Of a stretch of 64,000 bases of DNA, positions 8,891-17,902 are shown in pieces (positions within the stretch are counted from its first letter, which is position 1; each line of letters opens with the position of its first letter). The position numbers and the translations under genes are program-made. The notes under the pieces were generated by a model, which saw only the letters and a list, made by a program, of their open reading frames with translations, was not told the origin of the DNA and searched no databases. The stretch lies in contig JAFGBT010000005.1 of NCBI GenBank assembly GCA_016933025.1, positions 52,189 through 116,188 on the forward strand, in the 5' to 3' direction. The DNA is from Spirochaetota bacterium. GTDB lineage: Bacteria; Spirochaetota; UBA4802; UBA5550.

Positions 8891-8984
8891 CCGATGCGAC
8901 ACAAGGCCTTTTATCTGCAGTAAGTATGGCACATCAGCAGGGCCCTGGCAAGCAAAAAGTTCTGGACAGGTGTGTTAAAATTTA
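8891..8984. repeat. dispersed repeat family, copy E
   Basis: Best preserved full-length copy: GATGCGACACAAGGCC, a weak internal stem (CTGC/GCAG), CTGGCAAGCAAAAAGTTCTG and GTGTTAAAATTTACC. Same orientation as copy D on the other side of the ankyrin gene. Confidence 0.7.
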
Positions 8985-9204
8985 CCCCGTAATAGATTGG
9001 CAGCACCCCGGTGACACGCAGGATGCGTGTCACTGCGAGGATGGCCCAGGATGGGCCTTCCGCAGCGAAAGCCTGAAGGCTGATGATAGACTCTTTAAAA
9101 ATGTTGATGCATTAACAGAATAGAAAAAACTAACTAACGCGAAGTGTTAACAAACATAAACCCTATTCAGCCCCCGCGGCGTTGAGCGGCGCCCTTTTCT
9201 TTCC
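8985..9204. other. non-coding stretch with small hairpins
   Basis: No convincing gene. Contains a perfect 8-bp stem (GACACGCA/TGCGTGTC, near 9011-9029) and a 6-bp stem (GGCCCA/TGGGCC, near 9043-9057). It separates repeat E from the pcrA terminator hairpin. Confidence 0.5.
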
Positions 9205-9240
9205 GCCCCCTTTCTTTTGGGCGCGCAAAAGAAAGGGGGC
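9205..9240. terminator. 15-bp perfect inverted repeat at the 3' end of pcrA
   Basis: Arms GCCCCCTTTCTTTTG (9205-9219) and CAAAAGAAAGGGGGC (9226-9240) are exactly complementary around a six-base loop, five bases beyond the pcrA stop. There is no clean T-run, but position suggests transcript end formation or 3'-end protection. Confidence 0.5.
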
Positions 9241-9245
9241 ATGAG

Positions 9246-11519
9246 TCACTCCACCTTCTCCAGCGGCGTGTATTTCTCCATGAAGGTCTTTGACGATCTG
9301 CCGAAGAGGATGGTGAGCTTCAGGTTGTCGCCGGATCCCTCGATGCGGAGGACCCGGCCGACGCCGTACTTCGGGTGGAGAACGCTGTCCCGCACCCTGA
9401 ATTTCGATTCGTTCGGGCCCTCCGAGGCTGCTTCCCCGTCATCATCTTCCCTGATTTCATCGTCTTCATCTTCTTCTTGGTTGAAATGCGATTCATTGTA
9501 GGTTTTCTTTTCATAGAAAGAGGCGCGCTGGTACTGGCCCGGCTGGTAGCCCTCAGAGCAGAAGGTCTGCATGTCGAGGAGCTCCTGGGGAATTTCGTAT
9601 ACGAATCGCGAGGGCTCCCGGTGGTAGAGCTCGTTGAAGGTCCTCCGGAGCTCGGCGCAGGTGATGTAGGCGCGGTCCATGGCCCTGGTGATCCCGACGT
9701 AGCAGAGCCGGCGCTCCTCCTCGACCCCCTCCTCGGTGTCGGATGAGAGCTTGTGGGGGAATATCTCCTCCTCCAGGCCGGTCAGGAAGACGACCGGGAA
9801 CTCCAGCCCCTTTGCGTTGTGCACGGTCATCAGGGTCACCGCGTTCCCCTTCGCGTCCGGGTTTTCCTCCGGGTTCTCCTCGGAGGTGTACAGGGATATG
9901 TCCTGGAGGAACTGGTCGAGCGTCGCCTCCGGGTAGACCTGTTCGTAATCATACACGCTGTTCATAAGCTCGCCGATGTTCTCGAGTCGCGACCGGCTCT
10001 CCGTGGTGTCCTCGTCCTCCAGGCTCTTCACGTAGCCGCTCAGGTCCAGGATGCGGCCGACCAGGTCGGAGAGCTTGAGGCCGGCGTCGCCGGCGGCCGC
10101 GCGGCACTTCAGTATCATGTCCCTGAAATCGGCAAGCCCCTTGAGCGGCTTGTCGCCGAGCCGGCCCTCCCTGATGACGATCCACTCCGGCTCGCCGCCG
10201 CGCGCGGCCGCTTCGCGGATACGGTCGATGGTCACCTTGCCGATGCCGCGCGCCGGCGTGTTGATGATGCGCATGAGGGAGACCGTGTCCAGCGGGTTCG
10301 CGACGAATTTCAGGTAGGCGAGGACGTCCTTCACCTCCTTGCGTTCGTAGAACTTCATGCCGCCGACCACCCGGTAGGGTATGTTTTCCCTGCGGAGCCG
10401 GTCCTCGAACACGCGCGACTGCGCGTTGGTGCGGTAGAAGACGGCGAAGCCGCTGTTGGAGATGTTCTCGCGGCGCTTCAGGGAGATGATGGTGTTGACC
10501 ACGAATTCGGCCTCGCCGTACTCGTTGTTGGCGCGGCACCAGACCAGGGGCTCTCCCTCGCCCTTGTGGGAGTCCAGGTCCTTGTTCTTGCGGTTTACGT
10601 TGTGCCGTATCACCGAGGCCGCGGCCGATAGTATCTGCTCGGAGGAGCGGTAGTTGGTCCCCAGGGTGACGACCGCGGCGTCCAGGTAGTCCTTTTCGAA
10701 GTCCAGGATGTTCCGGATGTCGGCGCCGCGCCAGGAATAGATCGACTGGTCGTCGTCCCCCACCACGCAGATGTTGCGGCTGGCCGAGGCGAGGTATTTC
10801 GCGATGAGGTACTGGGCGTGGTTGGTGTCCTGGTATTCGTCGATCATGAAGTATCTCCACTGCCGCTGCAGGCGCGCGAGCACCTCGGGGTCGCTCTTTA
10901 ATAACTGCACGGTCTTGACGAGGAGGTCGTTGAAGTCCAGGGCGTTGCGTTCCTCCAGCATCCGGTGGTATTCGGCGTATACCTCTGAAAAGTCGTAGTA
11001 GAGATTTTTCGGCGCCAGCAGGCCCGGGTCGGCCCCGTCGACCAGCTCTGCCCGGTCCTTTATCTCGGAGATTTTCGAGACCACGCTCTCGGGCCGTATC
11101 TTTTTCGGGTCGAGGCGCATCTTCAGCAGGACGTCCTTGACGACCGAGGCCTGGTCAGACTGGTCGTAGATTGAGAAGCTGGTGGAAATGCCGATGCGGT
11201 CGCCGTACCTTCTCAGAATATATACCGACGCCGAGTGGAACGTCTTCATGAACACGCTGCTTCCCTGCGGGCCGATGAGCCTGATGACCCGGCCCTTCAT
11301 TTCTTCGGCCGCCTTGTTGGTGAAGGTCACGGCGAAGATGGAGGACGGGTTGACCCGCTTCTCAATCACCAGGTAGGCTATGCGATGCGTGATGACCCTC
11401 GTTTTCCCCGAGCCGGCGCCGGCCAGTATGAGAAGGGGGCCCTCGGTCAGGGTCACTGCTTTTTTCTGATTATCGTTAAGGCTGTCAAGAATTGACATGG
11501 CGGCTCCCGTATCGGACAT
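9246..11519 (-). CDS. pcrA: ATP-dependent DNA helicase PcrA/UvrD
   Basis: 757 residues, superfamily 1A 3'-5' helicase acting in nucleotide excision repair, mismatch repair and removal of RecA or stalled polymerases. Motifs in order: Walker A AGAGSGKT, FTNKAAEEMK (Ia), DEYQDT (Walker B, II), VGDDDQSIYSWRGAD (III), NYRSS (IV), VTLMTVHNAKGLEF (V) and EEERRLCYVGITRA (VI). An acidic linker leads to a C-terminal Tudor-like PcrA tail (VRDSVLHPKYGVGRV...) that contacts RNA polymerase in characterised PcrA proteins. Two starts are possible: the first ATG has GGAGAAGGA upstream, the eighth codon (MSILDSLN) has GGGAG; I keep the first. Confidence 0.95.
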   Translation of the reverse strand: MSDTGAAMSILDSLNDNQKKAVTLTEGPLLILAGAGSGKTRVITHRIAYLVIEKRVNPSSIFAVTFTNKAAEEMKGRVIRLIGPQGSSVFMKTFHSASVYILRRYGDRIGISTSFSIYDQSDQASVVKDVLLKMRLDPKKIRPESVVSKISEIKDRAELVDGADPGLLAPKNLYYDFSEVYAEYHRMLEERNALDFNDLLVKTVQLLKSDPEVLARLQRQWRYFMIDEYQDTNHAQYLIAKYLASASRNICVVGDDDQSIYSWRGADIRNILDFEKDYLDAAVVTLGTNYRSSEQILSAAASVIRHNVNRKNKDLDSHKGEGEPLVWCRANNEYGEAEFVVNTIISLKRRENISNSGFAVFYRTNAQSRVFEDRLRRENIPYRVVGGMKFYERKEVKDVLAYLKFVANPLDTVSLMRIINTPARGIGKVTIDRIREAAARGGEPEWIVIREGRLGDKPLKGLADFRDMILKCRAAAGDAGLKLSDLVGRILDLSGYVKSLEDEDTTESRSRLENIGELMNSVYDYEQVYPEATLDQFLQDISLYTSEENPEENPDAKGNAVTLMTVHNAKGLEFPVVFLTGLEEEIFPHKLSSDTEEGVEEERRLCYVGITRAMDRAYITCAELRRTFNELYHREPSRFVYEIPQELLDMQTFCSEGYQPGQYQRASFYEKKTYNESHFNQEEDEDDEIREDDDGEAASEGPNESKFRVRDSVLHPKYGVGRVLRIEGSGDNLKLTILFGRSSKTFMEKYTPLEKVE

Positions 11520-11631
11520 AATACAAATTCCTTCTCCGCCCCCGTTGTTGCAAGTAAAAAACCGGCGGGCAGGTTTTATTATTGATATACGAACGGGGCG
11601 GTCATTTATAGTAAAATTATTCGATATTCTC

Positions 11632-11772
11632 TGTCATTGCGAGTCGTCACGATTTCATCGGGACGACGAAGCAATCTTGTTATTGTGTTATGTACGTATA
11701 TTCTTCTTGGCGGAATTGCAGGGACAGTATAGTGCAAATTAGCCGGATCGCTTCGCAGCGCTCGCGATGACG
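11632..11772. repeat. MITE-like palindromic element
   Basis: The ends are imperfect inverted repeats: TGTCATTGCGAG at 11632-11643 and CTCGCGATGACG at 11761-11772. Inner boxes CGAAGCAATCT (11667-11677) and GGATCGCTTCG (11745-11755) are also inverted. Short elements of the 'GTCATTGCGAG...GAAGCAATC' type are widespread in bacterial intergenic DNA. No transposase is encoded. Confidence 0.6.
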
Positions 11773-11875
11773 CCAGGTTCTGATATTTGTAAAATTTTGT
11801 AGTTTACTGTTGACAAAGAAAGCGGTAATTTATCATTTATTTAAGAGTGTTGCGAATAAACCAAGCAGGCGCGCC

Positions 11876-12775
11876 ATGGCTGAAAAAATCCTCGTTGTTG
11901 ACGATTCCACCATCGATACCAAGATCATTTCAAGGATGCTCGACGACTACACTGTCATCAGCGCCGGCAGCGGCGACGAGATGTGGAAGACGCTGGAGAG
12001 CGAGACGCCGTCGATCATTCTTCTGGACGTGATACTGCCGGGCGAGGACGGCTTTCAGATCGCCGAGAGGCTTTCGGGCATCGAGAAGTTCGCGGATATT
12101 CCGATCATATTCATTACCTCAAAGGACGCGGGCCGGGACGTTGAAAAGGGGTTCGATTCCGGCGGCGACGACTACATCAAGAAGCCCTACAACGAGATCG
12201 AGCTCCGCGCCCGGATACGGTCGGCTCTCCAGAAAAAGCGCCAGGAGATGGACCTCCGCGAGATGACCATCACCGACCCGCTCACGGGCGTCTACAACCG
12301 GCGCTATTTTTTCGATATCCTCGTGAAGAACATCGAGCACTCCCGGCGCAACAGGCGGAACTCCTTTTCCGTCGCGCTGGTCGACATAGACCACTTCAAG
12401 AACATCAACGATACGATGGGGCACCAGGCCGGGGACTTCGTGCTGATACAGCTCGCCGATTCCTTACGGAAGAGCATCAGGCCCTATGACCTCCTGGCGC
12501 GGTACGGCGGCGAGGAGTTCATCGTCCTGTTCAAGGACTGCAACAAAATTGAGTCGGGTGAAATTCTCCAGAGGATACGGGATTCCATAGACGGCACGGA
12601 GTACCGTTTTCAGGAGAAGCCGGTCCATATCACCTTCAGCGGCGGGATCGCCGATATTGGTGAAGTTCGGCCCGAGGCCGCGGCCATGGAAGAGCTTGTT
12701 CACATGGCGGATGAACGGCTCTATATCGCCAAGCAGACGGGGCGCAATAGAATCGTCATGGACAGCGCCGGGTAA
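11876..12775 (+). CDS. response regulator with diguanylate cyclase (REC-GGDEF)
   Basis: 299 residues from the ATG beginning MAEKILVVDD; the longer frame adds an unlikely leader. An N-terminal receiver domain has the acidic pair VVDD, phospho-acceptor Asp in ILLDVILPGEDG, and the conserved Lys in DYIKKPY. A GGDEF domain follows with GGEEF at the active site, so it should make cyclic di-GMP. RPYD lies exactly five residues before GGEEF, the RxxD inhibitory site for product feedback. It is an orphan: no histidine kinase is adjacent. A clear terminator lies about 100 bp downstream. Confidence 0.92.
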   Translation: MAEKILVVDDSTIDTKIISRMLDDYTVISAGSGDEMWKTLESETPSIILLDVILPGEDGFQIAERLSGIEKFADIPIIFITSKDAGRDVEKGFDSGGDDYIKKPYNEIELRARIRSALQKKRQEMDLREMTITDPLTGVYNRRYFFDILVKNIEHSRRNRRNSFSVALVDIDHFKNINDTMGHQAGDFVLIQLADSLRKSIRPYDLLARYGGEEFIVLFKDCNKIESGEILQRIRDSIDGTEYRFQEKPVHITFSGGIADIGEVRPEAAAMEELVHMADERLYIAKQTGRNRIVMDSAG

Positions 12776-12876
12776 AGGATCGTATCGTTACCCCTAAAAA
12801 AAAGCTTGCAATTGTACCGGCCATGCCAGATTATGGTGCTACTTAGGATGAAAGTTTTTTGATGAATGTTTGACAG

Positions 12877-12901
12877 GAGAGTGGGCCACCCACTCTCTTT
12901 T
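12877..12901 (+). terminator. rho-independent terminator or rimP-operon attenuator
   Basis: Perfect 9-bp stem GAGAGTGGG/CCCACTCTC with a three-base loop, followed by TTTTA. It lies between the GGDEF gene and rimP, only about 20 bp before rimP, so it could end the upstream message or attenuate the rimP-nusA-infB operon. Confidence 0.7.
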
Positions 12902-12921
12902 ACTATGAAGTTGTGCGCCCC

Positions 12922-13359
12922 ATGAGCAAGGAAAGGATATCAGGGCTGATCCAGGAAGCGGCCTCACGGCTCGGGTACATGGTGTACGAGTCCGGAGTCC
13001 TTCTGAAAGGCGAGAATTCGAAGATCATCGTAAAAATCGACAGCCCGGCGGGCATATCGCACCTCGATTGCGAGAAGTATTCCCGGGAGCTGACCGGCAT
13101 GCTTGACGGCGACGAGGCCCTGCCGAACTACTCCCTGGAGGTCTCTTCTCCCGGCCTCAACCGCAGGCTGCGGAACGCCGGAGAGTTCGGGCGCTTCACG
13201 GGCGCGCCCGTGAAGGTCGTGTACGATGAGGGCGGCGTACGAAAGGTCGTCAAGGGCGCCATCGGAGACGCGGCCTCCGCAGCGGTAACGGTGGCGGGCG
13301 AAAAAGGTGATATTACTATTTCATACGATATGATTGTCAGTGCCAATCTTGATTATTAG
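12922..13359 (+). CDS. rimP: ribosome maturation factor RimP
   Basis: 145 residues, the family's usual size, required for 30S subunit maturation. The two-domain RimP pattern is visible: an N-terminal alpha/beta part with 'ISHLDCEKYSRELTGMLD' and the signature 'YSLEVSSPGLNRRLR', then a small SH3-like C-terminal part. I chose the ATG at 12922; a GTG nine bases earlier is an alternative and neither has a strong ribosome site. First gene of the conserved rimP-nusA-infB-rbfA-truB-rpsO-pnp order; nusA starts 14 bp after its stop. Confidence 0.92.
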   Translation: MSKERISGLIQEAASRLGYMVYESGVLLKGENSKIIVKIDSPAGISHLDCEKYSRELTGMLDGDEALPNYSLEVSSPGLNRRLRNAGEFGRFTGAPVKVVYDEGGVRKVVKGAIGDAASAAVTVAGEKGDITISYDMIVSANLDY

Positions 13360-13373
13360 AAGGTGCAGGAGCC

Positions 13374-14843
13374 ATGAGCAAGAATTTTTTCGAGGCATTA
13401 CACGAAATAGCGACCGATAAGGGGATACCCCGCGAATATATCGAACAGATAGTCGAATCGGCGATGCTGTCGGCGTTTAAAAAGCAGTACGGGATGATCG
13501 ATAACGTCCGGGTCGTCTTCGACCGGGAGAAAAACACCGTAAAGGTCGTATCGAAGAAGATGGCCGTCAAGACCGTCCGGAACCGGGCGGAGGAGATACA
13601 GATCGCCGAGGCGGTCAAGATAGCGCCCGGCGCGGTGCTGGGCGACGAGATTGAGGTCGAGGAGAACCCCCTGGAGTCGTTCGGCAGGATCGCCGCCCAG
13701 ACCGCCAAGCAGGTAATCATACAGAAGATCAAGGAAGCCGAGAAGAACATCATATACGATGAATTCGTGGACAAGGAAGGGGAGCTCATCAACGGGTTCC
13801 TCCAGCGCAAGACCAAGGACGCGATCTACATCGATCTCGGGAGGACCGAGGGTATTCTTCCGGCGCGTGAGCAGTCGCCGCTCGAGCACTACAAGATCGG
13901 CGACCGGGTCAAGGCTCTGATACTCACCGTCCAGAAGAACACCAAGGGGCCGAGCATCATTCTCTCACGCACGCACCCCAAGTTCATCGAGAAGCTGTTC
14001 GAGATGGAGATACCGGAGATATACGACGGCGTCGTCAGGATCGTCAACATCGTGCGGGAGCAGGGCCTCCGGACCAAGGTCGCGGTCACGAGCGAGCGCG
14101 ACGACGTCGATTCAGTCGGCGCGTGCGTCGGCATGAAGGGAATCCGCATCCAGTCCATAGTCAGGGAGCTGGAGGGCGAGAAGATCGACGTGGTGGAATG
14201 GTTTGACGACCGGAAGATCATGGCGTCCAACGCCCTGACGCCGGCGAAGGTGCATGAGATCGTCGAGAAATCGGACGGCGGCGTCATCGCCGTCGTTGAC
14301 AACGACCAGAAGCACCTGGCGCTCGGCAAGGTGGGCCACAACGTACGGCTGGCCTCCAGGCTCTGCGGCTTTGATATTGACATCAAGACCGAGGATCAGT
14401 ACCGAGACTTCCTGTCGTCCAGCGAGTCGCGGGCGATCGTTGAGCAGCTATTCTCGCGGGCCAGCGAGGACGAGACGCCGCTCTCCGAGCTGCCCGGCCT
14501 CGAGCCGCGTACCATCAAGCTCCTTGAGAACGGCGGGGTCTTCTCGGTCGAGGACCTGGTTGAGAAGTCGCTTGAAGAGCTGATGGCGATCGACGGAATT
14601 GGCGAAAAAACCGCCAAGAAAATACTCGAGATTATTGAAGAGAGCGTTGATTTTGAAGATACCCAGGAAGAAGGGGAGGAGGATTCAGGCACGGAAGAAA
14701 AGCCGGCGCCGAGTGGCGAGGAGACGGGAGAGAAGGCGGAGACCGTAGGGGAGGACGGGCAGACCGAAGTAAAAAATGAAAAAGCGGAAGACAAAGCAGA
14801 GGTAGAAGCAGAAGCAAAAGAAGAGGAGAAGCAGGGCGAATAG
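13374..14843 (+). CDS. nusA: transcription termination/antitermination factor NusA
   Basis: 489 residues with GCAGGAG upstream of the start. Order: N-terminal RNA polymerase-binding domain (to about 125), S1 domain (about 135-200, with DAIYIDLGRTEGILPARE), then KH1 and KH2 (SVGACVGMKGIRIQSIVREL and VGHNVRLASRLCGFDI). A C-terminal helix-hairpin-helix region (LPGLEPRTIKLLENGGVFSV...) comes next. The last 60 residues are an acidic Glu-rich tail. NusA modulates pausing, termination and rRNA antitermination. No ylxR or L7Ae-like gene lies between it and infB, unlike in Firmicutes. Confidence 0.95.
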   Translation: MSKNFFEALHEIATDKGIPREYIEQIVESAMLSAFKKQYGMIDNVRVVFDREKNTVKVVSKKMAVKTVRNRAEEIQIAEAVKIAPGAVLGDEIEVEENPLESFGRIAAQTAKQVIIQKIKEAEKNIIYDEFVDKEGELINGFLQRKTKDAIYIDLGRTEGILPAREQSPLEHYKIGDRVKALILTVQKNTKGPSIILSRTHPKFIEKLFEMEIPEIYDGVVRIVNIVREQGLRTKVAVTSERDDVDSVGACVGMKGIRIQSIVRELEGEKIDVVEWFDDRKIMASNALTPAKVHEIVEKSDGGVIAVVDNDQKHLALGKVGHNVRLASRLCGFDIDIKTEDQYRDFLSSSESRAIVEQLFSRASEDETPLSELPGLEPRTIKLLENGGVFSVEDLVEKSLEELMAIDGIGEKTAKKILEIIEESVDFEDTQEEGEEDSGTEEKPAPSGEETGEKAETVGEDGQTEVKNEKAEDKAEVEAEAKEEEKQGE

Positions 14844-14935
14844 CTCGCCGTGCGGCTGTCTGGTCACGCAATCTGAGTGAAAGAGGGGATTCGGATCCTC
14901 GGAGACCAAATATGGTAAGGAAGACGGATTAATAC

Positions 14936-17296
14936 ATGAAAGCCATTGAAATATCGAGAAGAAATCATATCTCCATGGAAGATATGATGGAGGTATGCCG
15001 GGAGCTTGAAATTAAGTGCGAAACCGAGGAATCCGATCTTCCGGAAAAAGATATATTTCTTATCGAGAAGAAAATCGAGGCGATCAAGAAGCGGAAGGCC
15101 CAGCAGATAGAGGACAGCAAGAAGGGCAAGAAGATCAAGCTGAAGCGGAAGGTATCGGTGCCGAAGGAGACCAGGGAAGGCGCCGAGGCCGCGGTGGTGA
15201 CTAAAAAGAAGGTTGTTGCGAAAAAGCCAGAGCGCGCGGCCGCACGGCCTGCCGCGGACAGGAAGGCGGGAGCCAGGCCCCCGAGAGGGGAAGGTGCGGC
15301 CCGCCCGCAGAGGAGAAGTGCGGCGCCTTCACGGCCGGGTGCCGCACCGCGAAAAGACGATAAGCCAGGATTGGCGGCGACCGGCGACAAGCCGGCCGCC
15401 GGCATAGGCGATGCTAAGGATAAAAAGAGAAAGAAGACCAAGGAAAAGGACAAGGACAAGAAGAGATACAAGAAAGAGCAGGAAGAAAAGGTAATAACAC
15501 TCCGGAAAAAGATCGCTGAAGATAAAAGACGCGAGGCGGTCGCTCCGAGCGAGATCAATATAACCGAAAACATATCAGTCGGCGAGCTGGCGAAAAAGCT
15601 GAATATCAAGGCGGCGGACGTCATCGCCAAGCTCATGAAACTGGGCGTCATGGCCACGATCAACCAGGTCATAGACGCGGAAACGGCCGAGATCCTATCG
15701 GCGGAATACGGGACCAATGTCAGGGTCGTCTCCCTTTACGATGAGACGGTCATCAAGCAGACCGAGGACGACCGGCCCGAGGATTATAAGCTGCGGCCCC
15801 CGGTCGTGACGGTCATGGGACACGTCGACCACGGGAAGACCAAGCTCCTGGACGCCATCCGGGAGACCAATATCATCGACCAGGAATTCGGCGGCATTAC
15901 CCAGCACATCGGCGCCTACAGCGTGAAGATAGGCGAGCGTACGATAACGTTTCTCGATACGCCCGGCCACGAGGCCTTCACCACCATGCGGGCCCGCGGG
16001 GCGAAGGTGACCGACATCGTCGTGCTCGTGGTTGCCGCCAATGACGGCGTAATGCCGCAGACCATAGAGGCGATCAACCACGCGAAGGACGCCAATGTCC
16101 CGATTATCGTCGCCATCAACAAGATCGACCTCCCCGAGGCGAACGCGGAGAAGGTCAAGCACGAGCTGGCCAAGTACGATCTGGTCCAGGAGTCCTGGGG
16201 CGGACATACGCTGTTCGCGGAGATCAGCGCCAAGTTCAAGAATAACATCGACGCGCTTCTCGAGCTGATCCTGATCCAGGCGGAGATGCTGGAGGTCAAG
16301 GCGAACGAGAAGATAATGGCACGGGGCACGGTCATCGAATCGAAACTCGACATGGGCCGGGGCGCCGTGTCGACGGTCCTGATCCAGAACGGCACCCTCC
16401 ATGTGGGTGATCCCTTCGTCATCGGTATTTTTTCCGGCAAGGTGCGCGCAATGTTCGACGATCACGGCCGGCCGCTGGAGATCGCCGGGCCGTCAACGCC
16501 CGTGGAGGTGCTCGGTATCTCCGGCGTGGCGTCGGCGGGAGATCCGTTCGAGGGAGTTGATTCCGAAAAGACGGCCCGCCAGATATCGCAAAAGCGGATG
16601 GAATACAAGCGCGCGGAGTCAGCCAAGAAGGTCAAGAAGGTCACCCTGGAGTCCCTCAACGAGATGATCCGGGAGGGCGAGGTCCAGGAGCTCAGGATCA
16701 TCGTCAAGGCCGACGTGGACGGCTCGTGCCAGGCCCTGAAGGAGTCGCTCGAGAAGCTTTCGATCGGCGAAGTGCGGGTCAAGGTCATTCACACCGGAAC
16801 GGGGGGCATCAACGAATCAGACGTCATGCTGGCCTCGGCCTCGAACGCGGTCGTCATAGGCTATCACGTCCGGCCGACCGGGAAGGTCTCGGAGATAGCG
16901 GAGCGGGAGAATGTTTCCATCAAGTTCTACAATGTCATATTCGAAGCGACCGACGCGGTAAAGGCCGCCATGGAGGGCATGCTTTCGCCGGAAATTAAGG
17001 AAGAAATCAGCGGCACCGGGGATGTTAAGCAGATATTCAAGATATCCAAGGTGGGGACCATTGCCGGGGCATTCCTGAACAGCGGCAGAATCGATCGGTC
17101 GTGCCGAATCAGGCTCGTAAGAGACGGCGTCGTCATTTTCGACGGGGTGCTGAAATCGCTCAAGCGCTTCAAAGACGACGTGTCCGAGGTCTCGGTAAGC
17201 CAGGAATTCGGCTTTGCCCTGGACGGGTTCAATGATATCAAGGAGGGCGATTCGTTCGAGGCCTACAGGCTGATAGAAATTGCGAAGACGATATAG
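14936..17296 (+). CDS. infB: translation initiation factor IF-2
   Basis: 786 residues. A Lys/Ala/Arg-rich low-complexity N-terminal region (to about 195) precedes the IF2_N helical domain ([17 protein letters not shown]). The GTPase domain starts near residue 290 with GHVDHGKT (G1), [10 protein letters not shown] (G2), DTPGHEAF (G3), NKID (G4) and SAK (G5). Beta-barrel domain II, domain III and the C-terminal fMet-tRNA-binding domain follow. IF-2 places initiator tRNA on the ribosome. A palindromic element begins at the base after the stop codon. Confidence 0.96.
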   Translation: MKAIEISRRNHISMEDMMEVCRELEIKCETEESDLPEKDIFLIEKKIEAIKKRKAQQIEDSKKGKKIKLKRKVSVPKETREGAEAAVVTKKKVVAKKPERAAARPAADRKAGARPPRGEGAARPQRRSAAPSRPGAAPRKDDKPGLAATGDKPAAGIGDAKDKKRKKTKEKDKDKKRYKKEQEEKVITLRKKIAEDKRREAVAPSEINITENISVGELAKKLNIKAADVIAKLMKLGVMATINQVIDAETAEILSAEYGTNVRVVSLYDETVIKQTEDDRPEDYKLRPPVVTVMGHVDHGKTKLLDAIRETNIIDQEFGGITQHIGAYSVKIGERTITFLDTPGHEAFTTMRARGAKVTDIVVLVVAANDGVMPQTIEAINHAKDANVPIIVAINKIDLPEANAEKVKHELAKYDLVQESWGGHTLFAEISAKFKNNIDALLELILIQAEMLEVKANEKIMARGTVIESKLDMGRGAVSTVLIQNGTLHVGDPFVIGIFSGKVRAMFDDHGRPLEIAGPSTPVEVLGISGVASAGDPFEGVDSEKTARQISQKRMEYKRAESAKKVKKVTLESLNEMIREGEVQELRIIVKADVDGSCQALKESLEKLSIGEVRVKVIHTGTGGINESDVMLASASNAVVIGYHVRPTGKVSEIAERENVSIKFYNVIFEATDAVKAAMEGMLSPEIKEEISGTGDVKQIFKISKVGTIAGAFLNSGRIDRSCRIRLVRDGVVIFDGVLKSLKRFKDDVSEVSVSQEFGFALDGFNDIKEGDSFEAYRLIEIAKTI

Positions 17297-17395
17297 TGGG
17301 TCTGTGCAAAAAAGCCTCGCAGCCTGCGGAACTCGGACAAAGATCTGAAGACTCAGACAGTCCTCGGCTGCTCAGCTCTTTTTTGCACAGACCCA
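17297..17395. repeat. 99-bp palindromic element with 17-bp perfect terminal inverted repeats
   Basis: Arms TGGGTCTGTGCAAAAAA (17297-17313) and TTTTTTGCACAGACCCA (17379-17395) are exact complements. The next bases inward also pair imperfectly (around CGCAGCC and GGCTGCTC). The T-run in the right arm means it could act as a large terminator after infB. The exact ends and roughly 100-bp length also fit a miniature mobile element. No target-site duplication is obvious. Confidence 0.65.
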
Positions 17396-17509
17396 TTCAT
17401 AGAGCATCAAGGTCATGATAATTTTTGATCATCAAGATACATTCCGCGATACACGTCGATTATCCGCCTGATTTTATCAAAATGTGTTATAGTATTACTG
17501 ATAAAAACG

Positions 17510-17902
17510 ATGAGCCATAGAAAGGAAAAACTGGAAGAGCAGATAAAGAGGATCGTCTCCGAGCTCCTGATAAGGGAGATCAAGGACCCGCGTATCGGTT
17601 TTGTCACCGTCACCGGTGTCGATCTCGCGAAAGATTTCAGCACGGCGAGAATCGGGATATCGGTGCTGGGCGACGCACGCGACTTCAGAAAATCCATGGA
17701 GGGGCTGCAATCGGCAACGTCCTATATACAGCACCGGGTCGGCAAGAGCCTGGGCATCAGGATCACCCCGAAGATATTGTTTTTCCCGGATTCTTCCATT
17801 GCCGAAGGCACGGCGATGGTGCATCTGCTGAACACCCTTGAGGCCTCGGAAAAAAAAGAAGAATGCCAGACTGATTCAGATGATGACGCAAACCATGAAT
17901 AA
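17510..17902 (+). CDS. rbfA: 30S ribosome-binding factor A
   Basis: 130 residues, normal size for RbfA, a KH-like factor needed for late 30S assembly and 16S 5' end processing. The pattern 'RKEKLEEQIKRIVSELLIREIKDPRIGFVTVTGVDLAKD' with 'ARIGISVLG' and 'KILFFPDSSIAEG' is diagnostic. The C-terminal tail is short and acidic. The gap of 213 bp to infB holds the palindromic element, so a separate promoter or read-through past the hairpin is needed. The coding end overlaps truB by eight bases, suggesting translational coupling. Confidence 0.92.
   Translation: MSHRKEKLEEQIKRIVSELLIREIKDPRIGFVTVTGVDLAKDFSTARIGISVLGDARDFRKSMEGLQSATSYIQHRVGKSLGIRITPKILFFPDSSIAEGTAMVHLLNTLEASEKKEECQTDSDDDANHE

Noticed and set aside
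3072..8984. The repeat family as integron attC sites with gene cassettes
   Set aside because: The copies end in GTTAAAA, GTTAAGA or ATTACAA rather than GTTRRRY, lack a matching RYYYAAC at the other end, and no integron integrase is in the window.
9753..10860. Long open frames overlapping pcrA in other frames
   Set aside because: They arise from GC-biased third positions in pcrA; all helicase motifs lie in the annotated frame.
17838..17894. Upstream extension of TruB from a TTG codon
   Set aside because: It lies inside rbfA, adds a Lys-rich leader without family support, and the ATG overlapping the rbfA stop is a normal coupled start.
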